This document shows, in pieces, positions 1 through 10,610 of a DNA stretch of 64,000 nucleotides; position 1 is the stretch's first letter, and each line of letters begins with the position of its first letter. The position numbers were made by a program, and so were the translations under genes. Origin of the DNA: Pseudomonas paraeruginosa PA7 (GTDB taxonomy: Bacteria; Pseudomonadota; Gammaproteobacteria; Pseudomonadales; Pseudomonadaceae); NCBI RefSeq assembly GCF_000017205.1, contig NC_009656.1, forward strand, positions 5,460,001-5,524,000, in the 5' to 3' direction. The notes under the pieces are model-generated. The model ran no database searches and was not told the DNA's origin. It saw only the letters and a list, made by a program, of their open reading frames with translations.

Positions 1-1
1 C

Positions 2-421
2 CTGCTGGTGCCCTGGGTCGCGGCCTACTACCCGGCGAAGTTCCAGATCGAGCCGCTGGACCTTCCGGCCAACGTCAGCGCGCCCGAAGTCGAGCAGCGC
101 GTGGCGGTACGCCAGGGCAGCGGCCTGCTACTGGATTTCCCGATCCGTGCCGTGGTCGCCGCCAGCATCAGCCTGGTGGACGAGCGCGGCGAACCGCTGC
201 CGCTGGGCAGCCAGGCCGAGGAAACCGGCAGCGGCCAGCGCGCCAGCGTCGGCTGGGACGGCCAGGTCTATTTCGAAGGATTGCAAAGCGACAACCAGCT
301 ACGCGTGGTCCGCCCCGACGGCCGGGCCTGCCAGGCACGCTTCCGCCTGGATACGCGCAAACCCACCGTCAGCCAGGTCGGCCCGCTGACCTGCTCGGCC
401 CCGATCGGAGATACGCCATGA
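2..421 (+). CDS. cupE5: CupE5 fimbrial usher, C-terminal part only
   Basis: The gene enters the window already open; about 139 residues of the C terminus are present. The sequence matches the C-terminal plug/CTD part of outer-membrane chaperone-usher ushers: a beta-rich stretch with RAVVAASISLVDERG and a repeated GQVYFEGLQ-type strand. Ushers form the outer-membrane pore that assembles fimbrial subunits handed over by the periplasmic chaperone. The stop codon overlaps the next start (ATGA), as expected in the cupE operon. The symbol is inferred from the adhesin and the PA4654-like transporter that follow in the same order as in PAO1. Confidence 0.85.
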   Translation: MLVPWVAAYYPAKFQIEPLDLPANVSAPEVEQRVAVRQGSGLLLDFPIRAVVAASISLVDERGEPLPLGSQAEETGSGQRASVGWDGQVYFEGLQSDNQLRVVRPDGRACQARFRLDTRKPTVSQVGPLTCSAPIGDTP

Positions 422-1365
422 GCCGCCACTCCACGCCCGCCTGCCTGCTCGGCTTCGCTACGCTCTGCGCCAGCCCGTTGCTGCTCGCCGCCTGCACCAC
501 CAGCTCCGGCACCGGCAATTTCGGCAGCCTGAGCTCGTTCACCTTGGCCAGCACCGCCCAGACCATCACTGGCACCACCGGCTTCAAATGCACCGGCAGC
601 CTGTTGTCGATCCTTAGCACCAACACCATCGACGCGACCATCGCCAGCACCGCCAATCCGCTGGGCACCACGTCGCGGCTGTACAACGCCGCCAGCGGCA
701 CCTACCTGCCCTACAGCATCTGCAAGGACAACGGCTGCGGCACCGTCTACAACGTCGGCTCGACGGTGCGCTGGAGCAGCACTACCTTCCTCGGCATCCT
801 CGGCCTGTTCAACGCCACCGACGGCAGCCTGCCGCTGTACCTGCGCACCGCCACCGGGGTGACCCTGCCGGCCGGCACCTATACCGATACCATCGGCCTC
901 AACTGGGCCTGGCACCTCTGCGCCGCCGGTGCCCTGGGACTCTGCGTGTACGACGACGGCACCGCCAGCAGCAGCGTCAACGTTACCCTGACGGTGCTCA
1001 AGGACTGCTTCATCGACAGCGCTCCGGACCTCAGCTTCGGCAGCGCCGCACTGGTCTCGGCCTTCACCGCGGTGAACCAGAACATTGGCGTGCGCTGCAC
1101 CCTGAACGCCACCTATACCATCGGCTTCGACAACGGCAACAACTTCAGCGGCGGCTGGCGGCGAATGCTCAGCGGTGCCAACGCGATCCAGTACAACCTT
1201 TACAAACCCGGCGACTCGACGGTCTGGACCACCAGCAACACCCAGGCAGGCACCGGTAGCGGCGCCGCGCAGAACGTGCCATACCGGGCCATCGTCAACC
1301 CGGCCCAGGGCAACGTCCCCGCCGGTACCTACAGCGATACCGTGCGGGTCATCCTCACCTACTGA
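418..1365 (+). CDS. cupE6: CupE6 tip adhesin, spore coat U (SCPU) domain protein
   Basis: A 315-residue secreted protein with an N-terminal signal region ending LLLAAC, so possibly a lipoprotein-type or ordinary signal peptide. Two SCPU-like domains follow (about residues 30-185 and 190-315), each closing with the family pattern PAGTY(T/S)DT and a hydrophobic last strand (VRVILTY at the end). In CupE this is the last gene and encodes the putative tip adhesin of a fimbria used in biofilm formation. The start overlaps the usher stop by 4 bp. It ends one base before the convergent MFS gene, with no visible terminator between them. Confidence 0.88.
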   Translation: MSRHSTPACLLGFATLCASPLLLAACTTSSGTGNFGSLSSFTLASTAQTITGTTGFKCTGSLLSILSTNTIDATIASTANPLGTTSRLYNAASGTYLPYSICKDNGCGTVYNVGSTVRWSSTTFLGILGLFNATDGSLPLYLRTATGVTLPAGTYTDTIGLNWAWHLCAAGALGLCVYDDGTASSSVNVTLTVLKDCFIDSAPDLSFGSAALVSAFTAVNQNIGVRCTLNATYTIGFDNGNNFSGGWRRMLSGANAIQYNLYKPGDSTVWTTSNTQAGTGSGAAQNVPYRAIVNPAQGNVPAGTYSDTVRVILTY

Positions 1366-1366
1366 G

Positions 1367-2740
1367 TCAGGCCGGCTGCCGGGACGCCTTCCAATCCTCG
1401 CCGCCCTCGCCTTCCCGCCGCAGGCTCCAGTCCTTCAAGTGCTCCAGGCTGGCGCGATAGGGCTTGAGGCCGATCCCCAGCAGGACCACTGCGCCAAGCA
1501 CCGCGGCCAGGGTCACCAGCAGCAGCGAGTAGCGCAGCGCCATGTCGTCGGCGAAGACGAAATCGGTGACCAGCGCCACCGCCGTCGGCCCCACGCCGAG
1601 ACCGAACAGGGTGACCACGAACAGGTAGATCGCCGAGGCCTGGCCGCGCATCGCGTTGGGCATGATCTCCTGGATCGCCGCCGGGGCCACGCCGAACGGC
1701 ATGCTCAGGAAGAACACCGTCGGCGCCATCAGCGCCGCCGCCCAATTGGCGTTGTCCAGCAGCGGATAGACCAGGGTGAAGGGAATCACCGCCCAGGCGG
1801 CGAGCAGCCCGACGCGCATGTTCGCGTCGCTGCGCCCACGCTTCGCCCAGTAGTCTGCCAGGCGTCCGCCGAAGACGATGCCGAGGCAGCCGAACACCGC
1901 GACGATGCTGCCGTAGACCACCCCGACATGGCCGGCGTCCCAGCCGTGGGTGCGGACGAAGAAGGTCGGCACCCAGGCGCCGCTGCCGTAGCCGGCGAAG
2001 GACAGGCAGGCGAAACCGAAGTTGTGGCAGAGCACGGTCTTGCGGTTGGCCCGCAGGTAGGCGCCGACCTCGCCCAGCGGCACCGCCACGCCTGCGCCGA
2101 CTCCGCGCCGGGCCGGCTCGCGGATCGCCAGCAGCAACAGGCAGAAGAGCACGCCGGCGGCGCCGAGGATGAGGAAGATCAGTTGCCACGGGCGCACTTC
2201 GCCGAACAGCGGCAGCTGCACGTCGCCCTGGGCCGAGGCGAACTTGATCACCAGCCCGCCGAGCAGGAAGGCCAGCCCCGACCCCAGGTAGATGCCCATC
2301 GAGTAGACGCTGATCGCCGTCGCCCGACGCTCGCGCGGGAAGCTGTCGGCGATCAGCGAGTAGGCCGCCGGCGACAGCGCCGCCTCGCCAACCCCGACGC
2401 CGACCCGGAAGGTGAGGAATTGCCAATAGCTGCGCGCCAGGCCGCAGGCCGCGGTCATCGCGCTCCACACCAGCACGCCGAACAGGATCAGGCCGCGCCG
2501 GCTGCGGTTGTCGGCCATGCGTCCGAGCGGGATACCGCAAAGGGTGTAGAACAGGGCGAAGGACAAGCCCATCAGCAGGCTCATTTCCGTATCGCTGATG
2601 GCCAGGTCGCGGCGGATCGGACCAACCAGCAGGTTGAGGATCTGCCGGTCGATGAAGGACAGCACATAGGCGACCATGAGGATCGCCACCGTGGTCCAGG
2701 CCGCAAGGTTGGAGGGATAGCCGTTATTGTTGTTATGCAT
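1367..2740 (-). CDS. MFS transporter (spinster-like), PA4654 orthologue
   Basis: 457 residues with about 12 hydrophobic segments. The conserved loop GRMADNRSRRG lies between TM2 and TM3, and ALFYTLCGIPLGR is typical of the spinster-like branch of the major facilitator superfamily. The N terminus is hydrophilic and Asn-rich. It is a secondary transporter of the inner membrane; the substrate cannot be read from the sequence. It is transcribed convergently with cupE6. It lies downstream of hemH on the same strand but is separated from it by 275 bp, so it probably has its own promoter. Confidence 0.85.
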   Translation of the reverse strand: MHNNNNGYPSNLAAWTTVAILMVAYVLSFIDRQILNLLVGPIRRDLAISDTEMSLLMGLSFALFYTLCGIPLGRMADNRSRRGLILFGVLVWSAMTAACGLARSYWQFLTFRVGVGVGEAALSPAAYSLIADSFPRERRATAISVYSMGIYLGSGLAFLLGGLVIKFASAQGDVQLPLFGEVRPWQLIFLILGAAGVLFCLLLLAIREPARRGVGAGVAVPLGEVGAYLRANRKTVLCHNFGFACLSFAGYGSGAWVPTFFVRTHGWDAGHVGVVYGSIVAVFGCLGIVFGGRLADYWAKRGRSDANMRVGLLAAWAVIPFTLVYPLLDNANWAAALMAPTVFFLSMPFGVAPAAIQEIMPNAMRGQASAIYLFVVTLFGLGVGPTAVALVTDFVFADDMALRYSLLLVTLAAVLGAVVLLGIGLKPYRASLEHLKDWSLRREGEGGEDWKASRQPA

Positions 2741-2871
2741 GCCGAACTCCTGGACGCCGCCGAAGCGGCGGATGCGAAGGGAGGGGTCGACAGGCAGGAT
2801 AAGCCGGCAACATCCGGGCTTATACCCAGGGCAAGGGACTATAGAACTGCTGAATGCGAGAAGCGGGCTCC

Positions 2872-2897
2872 GGCGAATGACCGCCAGGTCATTCGCC
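2872..2897. repeat. perfect 11-bp inverted repeat between hemH and the MFS gene
   Basis: GGCGAATGACC and its exact complement are separated by a 4-base loop. It sits in the 275-bp gap downstream of hemH and upstream of the MFS gene. There is no clear T-run on either side, so it could be a weak terminator or a regulator site. The rest of this gap shows no gene. Confidence 0.5.
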
Positions 2898-3015
2898 GCC
2901 GCGTGCGCTCAGAGCCTGTCCATCATCTCGCGAGCTGGAGTTGGAGCAGGACAGGGCTGAAACCCTGCTTTCAAAGCCGTCATACCGCGAAGCGCAGCGG
3001 ATCGTGGACAGCTTC

Positions 3016-4038
3016 TCACAGCGGCCTGGCCAGGCGTCCGCTCATGTCGGCCAGGGCGCCGACCCAGGCGGGGTGGTCGTTGAGGCAGGGAATCAGCACC
3101 AGATCCTCACCGCCGGCGCTGATGAACTGCTCGCGGCCACGCATGCCGATTTCCTCCAGGGTCTCGATGCAGTCGGCGACGAACGCCGGGCACATCACCA
3201 GCAGACGCTTCACCCCACGCTGCACCAGTTCGTCGAGCTTGGCGTCGGTATAGGGCTCGATCCACTTGGCGCGCCCCAGGCGCGACTGGAACGACACCGA
3301 CCAGCGCCCCTGCTCCAGGCCGGCACGCTCGGCGAAGGCCTCGGCGGTGCGCAGGCACTGGCTGCGGTAGCACAGGGCGAGGGCTTCGGGGCTGACGTTG
3401 CGACTGCTCTCGGCCAGCAGGTCGTGGGCAGGATCCTTCACCAGCTTGCGGATGTGCCGCTCGGGCAGGCCATGGAAGCTCAGCAACAGATGGTCGTGGG
3501 GCTGCTGCAGGTACGGATGCACGCTTTCCACCAGGGCATCGAGGTACACCGGCTGGTCGTAGAACGGCGGCAGCGTACTGACCTCCAGCTCCAGGCGATG
3601 GGCGGCGATCACCCGGCGCACCTCCTGTTCGGCGGTGGTCGTGGTGCTGTCGGCGAACTGCGGATACAGCGGCGCCAGGGTCACCCGGCGGATGCCGCGG
3701 CGCGCCAGGTCGAGCAGGACCTTCTCGATGGCCGGCTGGCCGTAGCGCATCGCCAGTTCCACTGGCCCATGCGGCCAGTGTGGCTTGATCGCTTCCTGCA
3801 GGCGACGACTGAGGACGATCAGCGGCGATCCCTCGTCCCACCAGATCGAGCTGTAGGCGTGCGCCGATTCGGCCGGGCGCTTGACCAGGATCAGCGATAC
3901 CAGCAGGCGTCGCAGCGGCCAGGGCAGGTCGACCACGTAGGGATCCATGAGGAACTGGTCGAGATAGCGGCGGACATCCTCCACCCGGGTCGAATCCGGG
4001 GAGCCCAGGTTGAGCAGCAGCAGGGCGTTCTCGGTCAT
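3016..4038 (-). CDS. hemH: Ferrochelatase
   Basis: 340 residues, the normal length for bacterial ferrochelatase, which inserts Fe2+ into protoporphyrin IX in the last step of haem synthesis. The start [16 protein letters not shown] is the family N terminus. The metal/porphyrin-site motif SFHGLPERH is present in the middle and [16 protein letters not shown] near the C terminus. A longer reading frame exists upstream, but the ATG at 4038 gives the canonical start and a 4-bp overlap with the upstream epimerase gene, so the two are probably co-transcribed. Confidence 0.95.
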   Translation of the reverse strand: MTENALLLLNLGSPDSTRVEDVRRYLDQFLMDPYVVDLPWPLRRLLVSLILVKRPAESAHAYSSIWWDEGSPLIVLSRRLQEAIKPHWPHGPVELAMRYGQPAIEKVLLDLARRGIRRVTLAPLYPQFADSTTTTAEQEVRRVIAAHRLELEVSTLPPFYDQPVYLDALVESVHPYLQQPHDHLLLSFHGLPERHIRKLVKDPAHDLLAESSRNVSPEALALCYRSQCLRTAEAFAERAGLEQGRWSVSFQSRLGRAKWIEPYTDAKLDELVQRGVKRLLVMCPAFVADCIETLEEIGMRGREQFISAGGEDLVLIPCLNDHPAWVGALADMSGRLARPL

Positions 4039-4952
4039 GCCTGATCCTTTCGTCGGTCGTCCAGGACATCGGTCAGCGCCGCGTCCAGGTCGGTGAATTG
4101 AAAACGGTAGCCGGCCTCCTGCAAGCGCTGCGGCAAGGCTCGCTGGCCGCCGAGCAGCAATCCGGACATTTCCCCCAGCCCCAGGCGCAGGACGAATCCG
4201 GGAGTCGGTATCCGCGCCGGCTTGTGCAGCGCCCGGCCCAGGGCCTTGGCGAAATCGCGGTTGCGCGCCGGGTTGGGGGCGCACGCATTATAGGGACCGC
4301 TGGCATCGGGCCGCCGCAAAAGAAAATCGATCAGCTCGATTTGATCCTGGATATGGATCCACGGCATCCATTGTCGGCCGTCGCCCAGCGGTCCGCCCAG
4401 GCCGAGCCGGTAGAGCGGCAACAGGCGCCTGAGGAAGCCGCCCTCGGGCGCCAGCACCAGGCCGGTACGCAGCAGCACGACACGGATGCCGAGCTTTTCC
4501 GCCTCGCCGGCGATCTGCTCCCAGGCGAGGCACAGCTCGCTGGCGAAGTCCTCGCCGGCCGCCGCGCCCTCCTCGGTCACCGGGCGCTCGCCGCTGTCGC
4601 CATACCAGCCCACCGCAGAACCCGATAAGAGCAGGTCCGGGCGCTGCTCGCGGCTTTCCAGCCAATCCACCAGGCGCTCGGTAAGGCGTACCCGGCTTTC
4701 CCACAGCAGCGCCTTGCGCTTGTGGCTCCAGGGTTTGTCCGCGATCGGTTCGCCGGCCAGGTTGACCACCGCATCGAGCGGCTGCTCGCCGTACTCGTCG
4801 AAACTACCGATGCCGCGCACGCCGGCGCCGCACAGCGATTCCACCTGCTGCGGCCGCCGGCTGAACACGGTCAGCCGGTGCCCGGCCTGTCGCCAGCGGG
4901 CGCACAGGCGGCGGCCCATCAGGCCGGTACCGCCGGTCAAGAGAATGTGCAT
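4035..4952 (-). CDS. TIGR01777-type NAD(P)-binding epimerase family protein (DUF1731), PA4656 orthologue
   Basis: 305 residues starting [16 protein letters not shown], the Rossmann dinucleotide-binding motif TGGTGxxG of extended short-chain dehydrogenases. The C terminus ([19 protein letters not shown]) is the DUF1731 domain typical of the YfcH/SulA-like TIGR01777 family. The substrate is unknown. The ATG at 4952 was chosen over an upstream one at 4997 because it puts the Rossmann motif directly at the N terminus. It overlaps hemH by 4 bp, indicating a two-gene operon. Confidence 0.85.
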   Translation of the reverse strand: MHILLTGGTGLMGRRLCARWRQAGHRLTVFSRRPQQVESLCGAGVRGIGSFDEYGEQPLDAVVNLAGEPIADKPWSHKRKALLWESRVRLTERLVDWLESREQRPDLLLSGSAVGWYGDSGERPVTEEGAAAGEDFASELCLAWEQIAGEAEKLGIRVVLLRTGLVLAPEGGFLRRLLPLYRLGLGGPLGDGRQWMPWIHIQDQIELIDFLLRRPDASGPYNACAPNPARNRDFAKALGRALHKPARIPTPGFVLRLGLGEMSGLLLGGQRALPQRLQEAGYRFQFTDLDAALTDVLDDRRKDQA

Positions 4953-5286
4953 GGCTGTCTCCTCGTTTTGCCTGCGTACCCTTGCAGTCTGGACCATCGA
5001 TCTGCCCGATGACGCTGCATCCGCCCCGCATTCCGGCGTTATCCTGTGGCTGGACGATCCGTCGGCTCGGGCCGGGGAACCCTGGCGTCGTTTTCGACTC
5101 AGCCAAGGAACAGGGCTTGCATCGCACTGGTGCCTAAATGAACGGCGCCAGCCGTCTATTCTTCAGATAACTCGGTTGATACTTCCGAACGGAACGTCTG
5201 AAGGTTCGACAGGCCAGGAAGCGAGCCGTGCGCCGCAAGCGCGCCACCGGCGCGACGCAAGGTGCGCCTCGAAGCACGCGCAATAC

Positions 5287-5310
5287 TGTACATCAAATAA
5301 AGTTTGTACA
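5287..5310 (+). promoter_or_regulatory. TGTACA-N12-TGTACA operator upstream of the PA4657-type oxidoreductase
   Basis: Two perfect TGTACA hexamers are separated by exactly 12 bases, 50 bp before the start codon at 5360. The same arrangement recurs at 6389-6412. The spacing and hexamer match the pattern described for LitR/PplR-type MerR regulators of light-response genes in pseudomonads, and a MerR-type gene lies three genes downstream. The rest of the 407-bp gap 4953-5359 shows no gene; it must hold the divergent promoters of this operon and of the epimerase-hemH pair. Confidence 0.65.
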
Positions 5311-5320
5311 AGAAACCTGA

Positions 5321-6343
<1,023 letters not shown>

Positions 6344-6388
6344 CGGGGTCGGGCCGTCGCCTGGCGGCCCGATGCGAACGAATATACC

Positions 6389-6412
6389 TGTACAAAATAA
6401 TTGACCTGTACA
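6389..6412 (+). promoter_or_regulatory. second TGTACA-N12-TGTACA operator, upstream of the DUF523/DUF1722 gene
   Basis: A second perfect copy of the two-hexamer site with a 12-base spacer. The spacer ends in TTGACC, which could be a -35 element, with TAGGAT about 16 bases later as a possible -10. The regulator would then sit on the -35 region. It lies about 80 bp before the start at 6495, in the 151-bp gap after the flavoprotein gene. Confidence 0.65.
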
Positions 6413-6494
6413 AGATAAGTCCTAGGATGTGTCGTATGTCCGTCACGCTGTCGAGCGACGCGCGGGCCACCTTTCCCAATGGGAGACGACACCG

Positions 6495-7451
6495 ATGCAC
6501 GAATCTCACCTTTCCCTGACACCCCGGCTCGGCATCAGCGCCTGCCTGCTCGGCGAGCCGGTGCGCTTCAACGGTGGACACAAGCGTTCCGCGCTTTGCG
6601 AGGAACTGGCGCGGCACGTCGAGTTCATCTCCTTCTGCCCGGAACAGGCCATCGGCCTGGCCACGCCGCGTCCGGCGATTCGCCTGGAAGGCACTCCGGA
6701 AGCCGCCGAGGCGCGGAGCCGCGACGGCCTGGCGGTCGGCGGAGCGCTCGCCGAATACGCGCGGCGGGTGACGCAACGGACGGACACGCTGGACGGCTTC
6801 ATCTTCATGCAGCGTTCGCCATCCTGCGGACTGCAGCGGGTCAAGGTCTACCCGGAAGGAGGCGGCGCGCCGCGCGCCGAAGGCCGTGGACGCTTCGCCG
6901 CAGCCCTTTGCGAAGCCTTGCCGGAGCTACCGGTGGAAGAAGAAGGCCGGCTGCACGATCCGGTCCTGCGGGAAAACTTCCTCACCCGGGTGTTCGCCCA
7001 TGCCCACTGGCAGGCCCTGCGCCAGCGCGGGCTCAGCCATGCGGCCATCGTCGCCTTCCACAGCCGCTACAAGTACCAGTTGCTGGCGCATTCGCCGGAG
7101 CACTACCGCAGCCTTGGCCGCCTGCTCGGCGAGGCCGGCCACCACCCGCCGGAAGCTCTCGGCAGACGCTACTTCGGCGCGCTGATGCAGGGCCTGCGCC
7201 GCTGCGCGACCCGCGGCAGCCACGGCAACGTGTTGCTGCACCTGAGCGGCTACCTGAAACGCAGCCTCGCCGCCGACGACAGGCGGGAACTGCGCGAGCT
7301 GATCGAGCAGTACCGACACGGCAGCGTGCCGCTGGTGGTACCGCTGACCCTGCTGAAGCACCACTTCCGCCGCCACCCGCAGGCGTACATCGCCCAGCAG
7401 GCCTACCTGCAACCGCACCCGGCCGAACTCGGCCTGCGCAACTCGCTCTAG
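6495..7451 (+). CDS. DUF523 and DUF1722 fusion protein, PA4658 orthologue
   Basis: 318 residues. The N-terminal half has the DUF523 signature GISACLLGEPVRFNGGHKR and FMQRSPSCGLQRVKVY, with conserved Cys residues. The C-terminal half (from about residue 185) is a DUF1722/YbgA domain with YKYQLLAHSPEHYRSLGRL. This fusion is frequently next to photolyase genes. The function is not established. The ATG at 6495 is preceded by GGGAGACGAC and removes an unlikely N-terminal extension. It reads into the MerR gene with a 9-bp gap. Confidence 0.82.
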   Translation: MHESHLSLTPRLGISACLLGEPVRFNGGHKRSALCEELARHVEFISFCPEQAIGLATPRPAIRLEGTPEAAEARSRDGLAVGGALAEYARRVTQRTDTLDGFIFMQRSPSCGLQRVKVYPEGGGAPRAEGRGRFAAALCEALPELPVEEEGRLHDPVLRENFLTRVFAHAHWQALRQRGLSHAAIVAFHSRYKYQLLAHSPEHYRSLGRLLGEAGHHPPEALGRRYFGALMQGLRRCATRGSHGNVLLHLSGYLKRSLAADDRRELRELIEQYRHGSVPLVVPLTLLKHHFRRHPQAYIAQQAYLQPHPAELGLRNSL

Positions 7452-7460
7452 GACGCCCTG

Positions 7461-8360
7461 ATGAACCCACCCCACGCCGAACGCGGCGGCCTGCCGATCC
7501 GCGAAGTCACCCGCCTGACCGGCGTTCACCCGGTCACCCTGCGCGCCTGGGAGCGCCGCTACGGCCTGGTGGTGCCGCAACGCACCGGCAAGGGCCACCG
7601 GCTCTATAGCGAGGAGCAGGTCGAGCGCATCCGCCGGATACTGGTCTGGCTCGAGCGTGGCGTCGCCATCAGCCAGGTTCGCGCGTTGCTGGATCGGCCG
7701 GAGGAAACGCCGGCGGCGGATGTCGAGTCCCCCTGGGAAGGCCTGCACGAACAGTTGCTGGAAGCCATCGCCGCACTGGCCGAGCGCCGTCTCGACGATC
7801 TGTTCAACCAGGCCGCCTCGCTCTATCCGGTAGCGACCCTCTGCGAAAAGCTCCTGCAACCCTTGCTGCTGCACCTCGAACGACGCTGGCAGGGACAATT
7901 CGGCGCGCGCATGGAGCGCGCCTTCTTCTTTTCGTGGCTGCGCAGCAAACTGGGCGCCCGTCTCTATCACCAACAGCGGCTGCAACAAGGCGCGCCATTG
8001 CTGCTGATCAACCAGTCGGAGCTGTCTCTGGAGCCAAGCCTGTGGCTCTGTAGCTGGCTGCTCGGCAGCGGCGAGGTGCCTCTGCAGGTTTTCGACTGGC
8101 CGCTGCCCCCGGCCGAGCTGGCCCTTGCCTGCGAGCGGCTGGAGGCACGTGGCGTACTGCTGTACGCCAGCCACCGCCTCAACCCCGAGCACCTGCCGCG
8201 CCTGCTGGCGGGGGTGGAATGCCCGGTGCTGCTGGCCGGGCCGGCGGTGGAGATCCAGCGCGACGCCTTGGAGGCCCTTGCCCTGCCCGGCCTGCTGCTG
8301 GCGAACTCGCCGCTGGAGGCCCGGCAGCTGCTGGCTGAACGGGGCCTGCTGACACCATGA
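7461..8360 (+). CDS. MerR-family transcriptional regulator, LitR/PplR-like without a B12 motif, PA4659 orthologue
   Basis: 299 residues. The N terminus is a MerR winged helix (residues about 8-75: IREVTRLTGVHPVTLRAWERRYGLVVP and HRLYSEEQVERI). The rest has the size and helical pattern of the LitR/CarH sensory region. The cobalamin-binding DxHxxG signature of CarH-type proteins is not visible, so it probably does not use B12 itself. By position it is the candidate reader of the two TGTACA-N12-TGTACA sites. Its stop overlaps the photolyase region by 4 bp. Confidence 0.85.
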   Translation: MNPPHAERGGLPIREVTRLTGVHPVTLRAWERRYGLVVPQRTGKGHRLYSEEQVERIRRILVWLERGVAISQVRALLDRPEETPAADVESPWEGLHEQLLEAIAALAERRLDDLFNQAASLYPVATLCEKLLQPLLLHLERRWQGQFGARMERAFFFSWLRSKLGARLYHQQRLQQGAPLLLINQSELSLEPSLWLCSWLLGSGEVPLQVFDWPLPPAELALACERLEARGVLLYASHRLNPEHLPRLLAGVECPVLLAGPAVEIQRDALEALALPGLLLANSPLEARQLLAERGLLTP

Positions 8361-8371
8361 GGAAGGTACCC

Positions 8372-9805
8372 ATGAACCTGGTCTGGTTCCGCTGCGACCT
8401 GCGCACAAGCGACAACAGCGCCCTTCTCGCCGCCGCCGACGGGCGCCCCTGCGTGGCCCTCTACCTGCTCAGTCCGGCACAGTGGCGGGAACACGACGAT
8501 GCGCCCTGCAAGGTCGACTTCTGGCTGCGCAACCTGAGTGAACTGCAACGCCAGCTCGCCGCACTGAACATCCCGCTGCTGGTGCGCGACTGCGAGCACT
8601 GGCGGCAGGCCCCGACCGTCCTCGGCCGGCTCTGCAGCGAGCTGGGGATCGGCGCGGTGCACGTCAACCAGGAATACGGCGCGAACGAACAGCGCCGCGA
8701 CCAGGCGGTCGCCCGCCACCTGCGCGAACAGGGCGTGGCCTTCCACGAACACCTCGACCAGCTGTTCTTCGCTCCAGGCTCGGTGCTGACCCGGGGCGGC
8801 GGCTACTTCCAGGTGTTCAGCCAGTTCCGCAGGGTCTGTCACGAGCGCCTGTACCAGGCGCTGCCAGCTGTCCAGCCGCGGCCGCAACCGCAGCCACCGC
8901 ACCGCCTGCTGCCCGGTGATCCGCTGCCGGATGCGGTTCCCGGCTTCGCAGCGCCAGGCGCTGGCCTGCGCGCCCTCTGGCCGGCCGGCGAGACGGCGGC
9001 GCAGCAGCGCCTGCGCGATTTCGCCGAGCAGCACCTGGACGACTACCATGAACAGCGCGACTTCCCGGCGCTCCCCGGCACCAGCCAGTTGTCGCCCTAC
9101 CTGGCCGCCGGCGTACTCTCGCCCAGGCAATGCCTGGACGCCGCGCTGGTCGCCAACCGCGGTGAGTTCAGCGGCGGCCGGCAAGGCGCCGCGACCTGGA
9201 TCAACGAGTTGCTCTGGCGCGAGTTCTACAAACACATTCTGGTCGGCTACCCGCGCGTTTCCCGGCACCGTCCGTTCCGCGAAGAGACCGAAGCCCTGCG
9301 CTGGCGCCAGGCGCCAGCGGAACTGGAGGCCTGGCAACAGGGACGCACCGGCATTCCGATCATCGACGCGGCGATGCGCCAGCTGCTGGCCACCGGCTGG
9401 ATGCACAACCGCCTGCGGATGGTGGTGGCGATGTTCCTCAGCAAGAACCTGCTGATCGACTGGCGCGAAGGCGAGCGCTGGTTCATGCGCCACCTGATCG
9501 ACGGCGACCTCGCGGCGAACAACGGCGGCTGGCAGTGGAGCGCCTCCACCGGCACCGACGCAGTGCCCTACTTCCGCCTGTTCAACCCGCTCTCGCAGTC
9601 CAAACGCTTCGACCCGCGCGGCGAATTCATTCGCCACTGGCTGCCGGAACTGGCCGGCCTGGAGCGCAAGGCGATCCATGATCCGTCTCGCCTGGGACTG
9701 TTCGCCGGCGTGGACTATCCGCAATCGATGGTCGACCTGAAGGCCAGCCGCGAACGGGCGCTGGCGGCCTTCCGCGACCTGTCGCCAGGCGGCAGGCAGC
9801 CCTAG
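8372..9805 (+). CDS. phr: Deoxyribodipyrimidine photolyase (CPD photolyase)
   Basis: About 477 residues. It starts NLVWFRCDLRTSDN, the photolyase N-terminal domain, and carries the FAD-binding C-terminal signatures GRTGIPIIDAAMRQL, GWMHNRLRMVVAMFL and NNGGWQWSASTGTDA. The enzyme repairs cyclobutane pyrimidine dimers using blue light. ATG 8372 has GAGGAAGG at the right distance; a second in-frame ATG at 8357 overlaps the regulator stop (ATGA) and would add five residues. It is the last gene of the cluster. Confidence 0.95.
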   Translation: MNLVWFRCDLRTSDNSALLAAADGRPCVALYLLSPAQWREHDDAPCKVDFWLRNLSELQRQLAALNIPLLVRDCEHWRQAPTVLGRLCSELGIGAVHVNQEYGANEQRRDQAVARHLREQGVAFHEHLDQLFFAPGSVLTRGGGYFQVFSQFRRVCHERLYQALPAVQPRPQPQPPHRLLPGDPLPDAVPGFAAPGAGLRALWPAGETAAQQRLRDFAEQHLDDYHEQRDFPALPGTSQLSPYLAAGVLSPRQCLDAALVANRGEFSGGRQGAATWINELLWREFYKHILVGYPRVSRHRPFREETEALRWRQAPAELEAWQQGRTGIPIIDAAMRQLLATGWMHNRLRMVVAMFLSKNLLIDWREGERWFMRHLIDGDLAANNGGWQWSASTGTDAVPYFRLFNPLSQSKRFDPRGEFIRHWLPELAGLERKAIHDPSRLGLFAGVDYPQSMVDLKASRERALAAFRDLSPGGRQP

Positions 9806-9906
9806 GGAAGTCAACCGCCATCGCCCCACGGCCACGGCCAAACGGCGGCGGCGGGTCGCAAGCGATCGTCCGCCAGGCCAACCGCCCGCCCCATGTCGCA
9901 GGCATG

Positions 9907-9935
9907 AAAAAGCCGGGATGGACCCGGCTTTCTTT
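9907..9935. terminator. bidirectional terminator between phr and pagL
   Basis: A GCCGGG/CCCGGC stem with a 5-base loop is flanked by an A-run on the left and a T-rich run on the right, so it can work in both directions for the convergent phr and pagL genes. Confidence 0.8.
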
Positions 9936-9955
9936 CACCTGTGGACAAGTACCGA

Positions 9956-10477
9956 CTAGATCGGGATCTTGTAGAACAGGCTGTAGGACTCGATACCATC
10001 GTTCGGCTGCTTCAGGCCGGCGTTGGAATAGTGGATCGCGCGTACGCCGACCGACTGGCCGTTGGCGAACTTCAGGCCGGCACCGATGCGGTCTTCGAAG
10101 TTGAACGAGGAGCCCAGGTCCCGGTCGCCGACCCGGGTGCCGGAGAACGCCGCCACGCCGATACCGGCCTCGATGAACGGCTTGATCGAATCGCCGGCGA
10201 ACTCGTAGACGAACACCGGGGCGAACGACAGCGAATGCTTGCCGGCGCCTTCGTCGCCACCTTCCCAGTAGGTGTAGCCCGCATCCCAGTAGCCGGTCAG
10301 GCGGCCGGTGGAACTCTGCCACCAGCTCTTGTCCCAATCCCAGCTCAGGCCCAGGCGATAGGTCATGCCCGACTGGCCGGTCGCACCGACGGCGGCCGAG
10401 ACGTCAGCCGCCTGGGCCGACGCCACGTGGACGGAGGAAAGTGCGGCCAGAACGGCCAGCGGAAGTAGTTTCTTCAT
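9956..10477 (-). CDS. pagL: Lipid A 3-O-deacylase PagL
   Basis: 173 residues with a clear signal peptide (MKKLLPLAVLAALSS, cleavage after AQA). The remainder is an eight-strand beta-barrel pattern with many aromatic residues. The catalytic AIHYSNAG motif (His-x-Ser) is present near the C terminus, with an acidic partner further on (DGIES). PagL removes the 3-O acyl chain of lipid A in the outer membrane and so changes LPS recognition. ATG 10477 was chosen because it starts the signal peptide. The 133-bp upstream gap is AT-rich and probably holds its promoter. Confidence 0.95.
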   Translation of the reverse strand: MKKLLPLAVLAALSSVHVASAQAADVSAAVGATGQSGMTYRLGLSWDWDKSWWQSSTGRLTGYWDAGYTYWEGGDEGAGKHSLSFAPVFVYEFAGDSIKPFIEAGIGVAAFSGTRVGDRDLGSSFNFEDRIGAGLKFANGQSVGVRAIHYSNAGLKQPNDGIESYSLFYKIPI

Positions 10478-10610
10478 TGAAACGTCCTTTTCGAAAGTTG
10501 CATGAAAGCCCCCGCATTCAAGCTGCGCATTATAAGAGCGCACTTACTAAAGCAGATACTAGACCAAACGCTTTAGTTCAAAAAATCGCTGACAAGTCTG
10601 CCAGTAACAG

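Noticed and set aside
1175..3253. Long 692-codon frame antisense to the MFS gene
   Set aside because: A GC-rich mirror frame of the real gene on the other strand; it runs through three real features and has no start signal. The same holds for the other long mirror frames over hemA, the TPR gene, ychF and the transposases.
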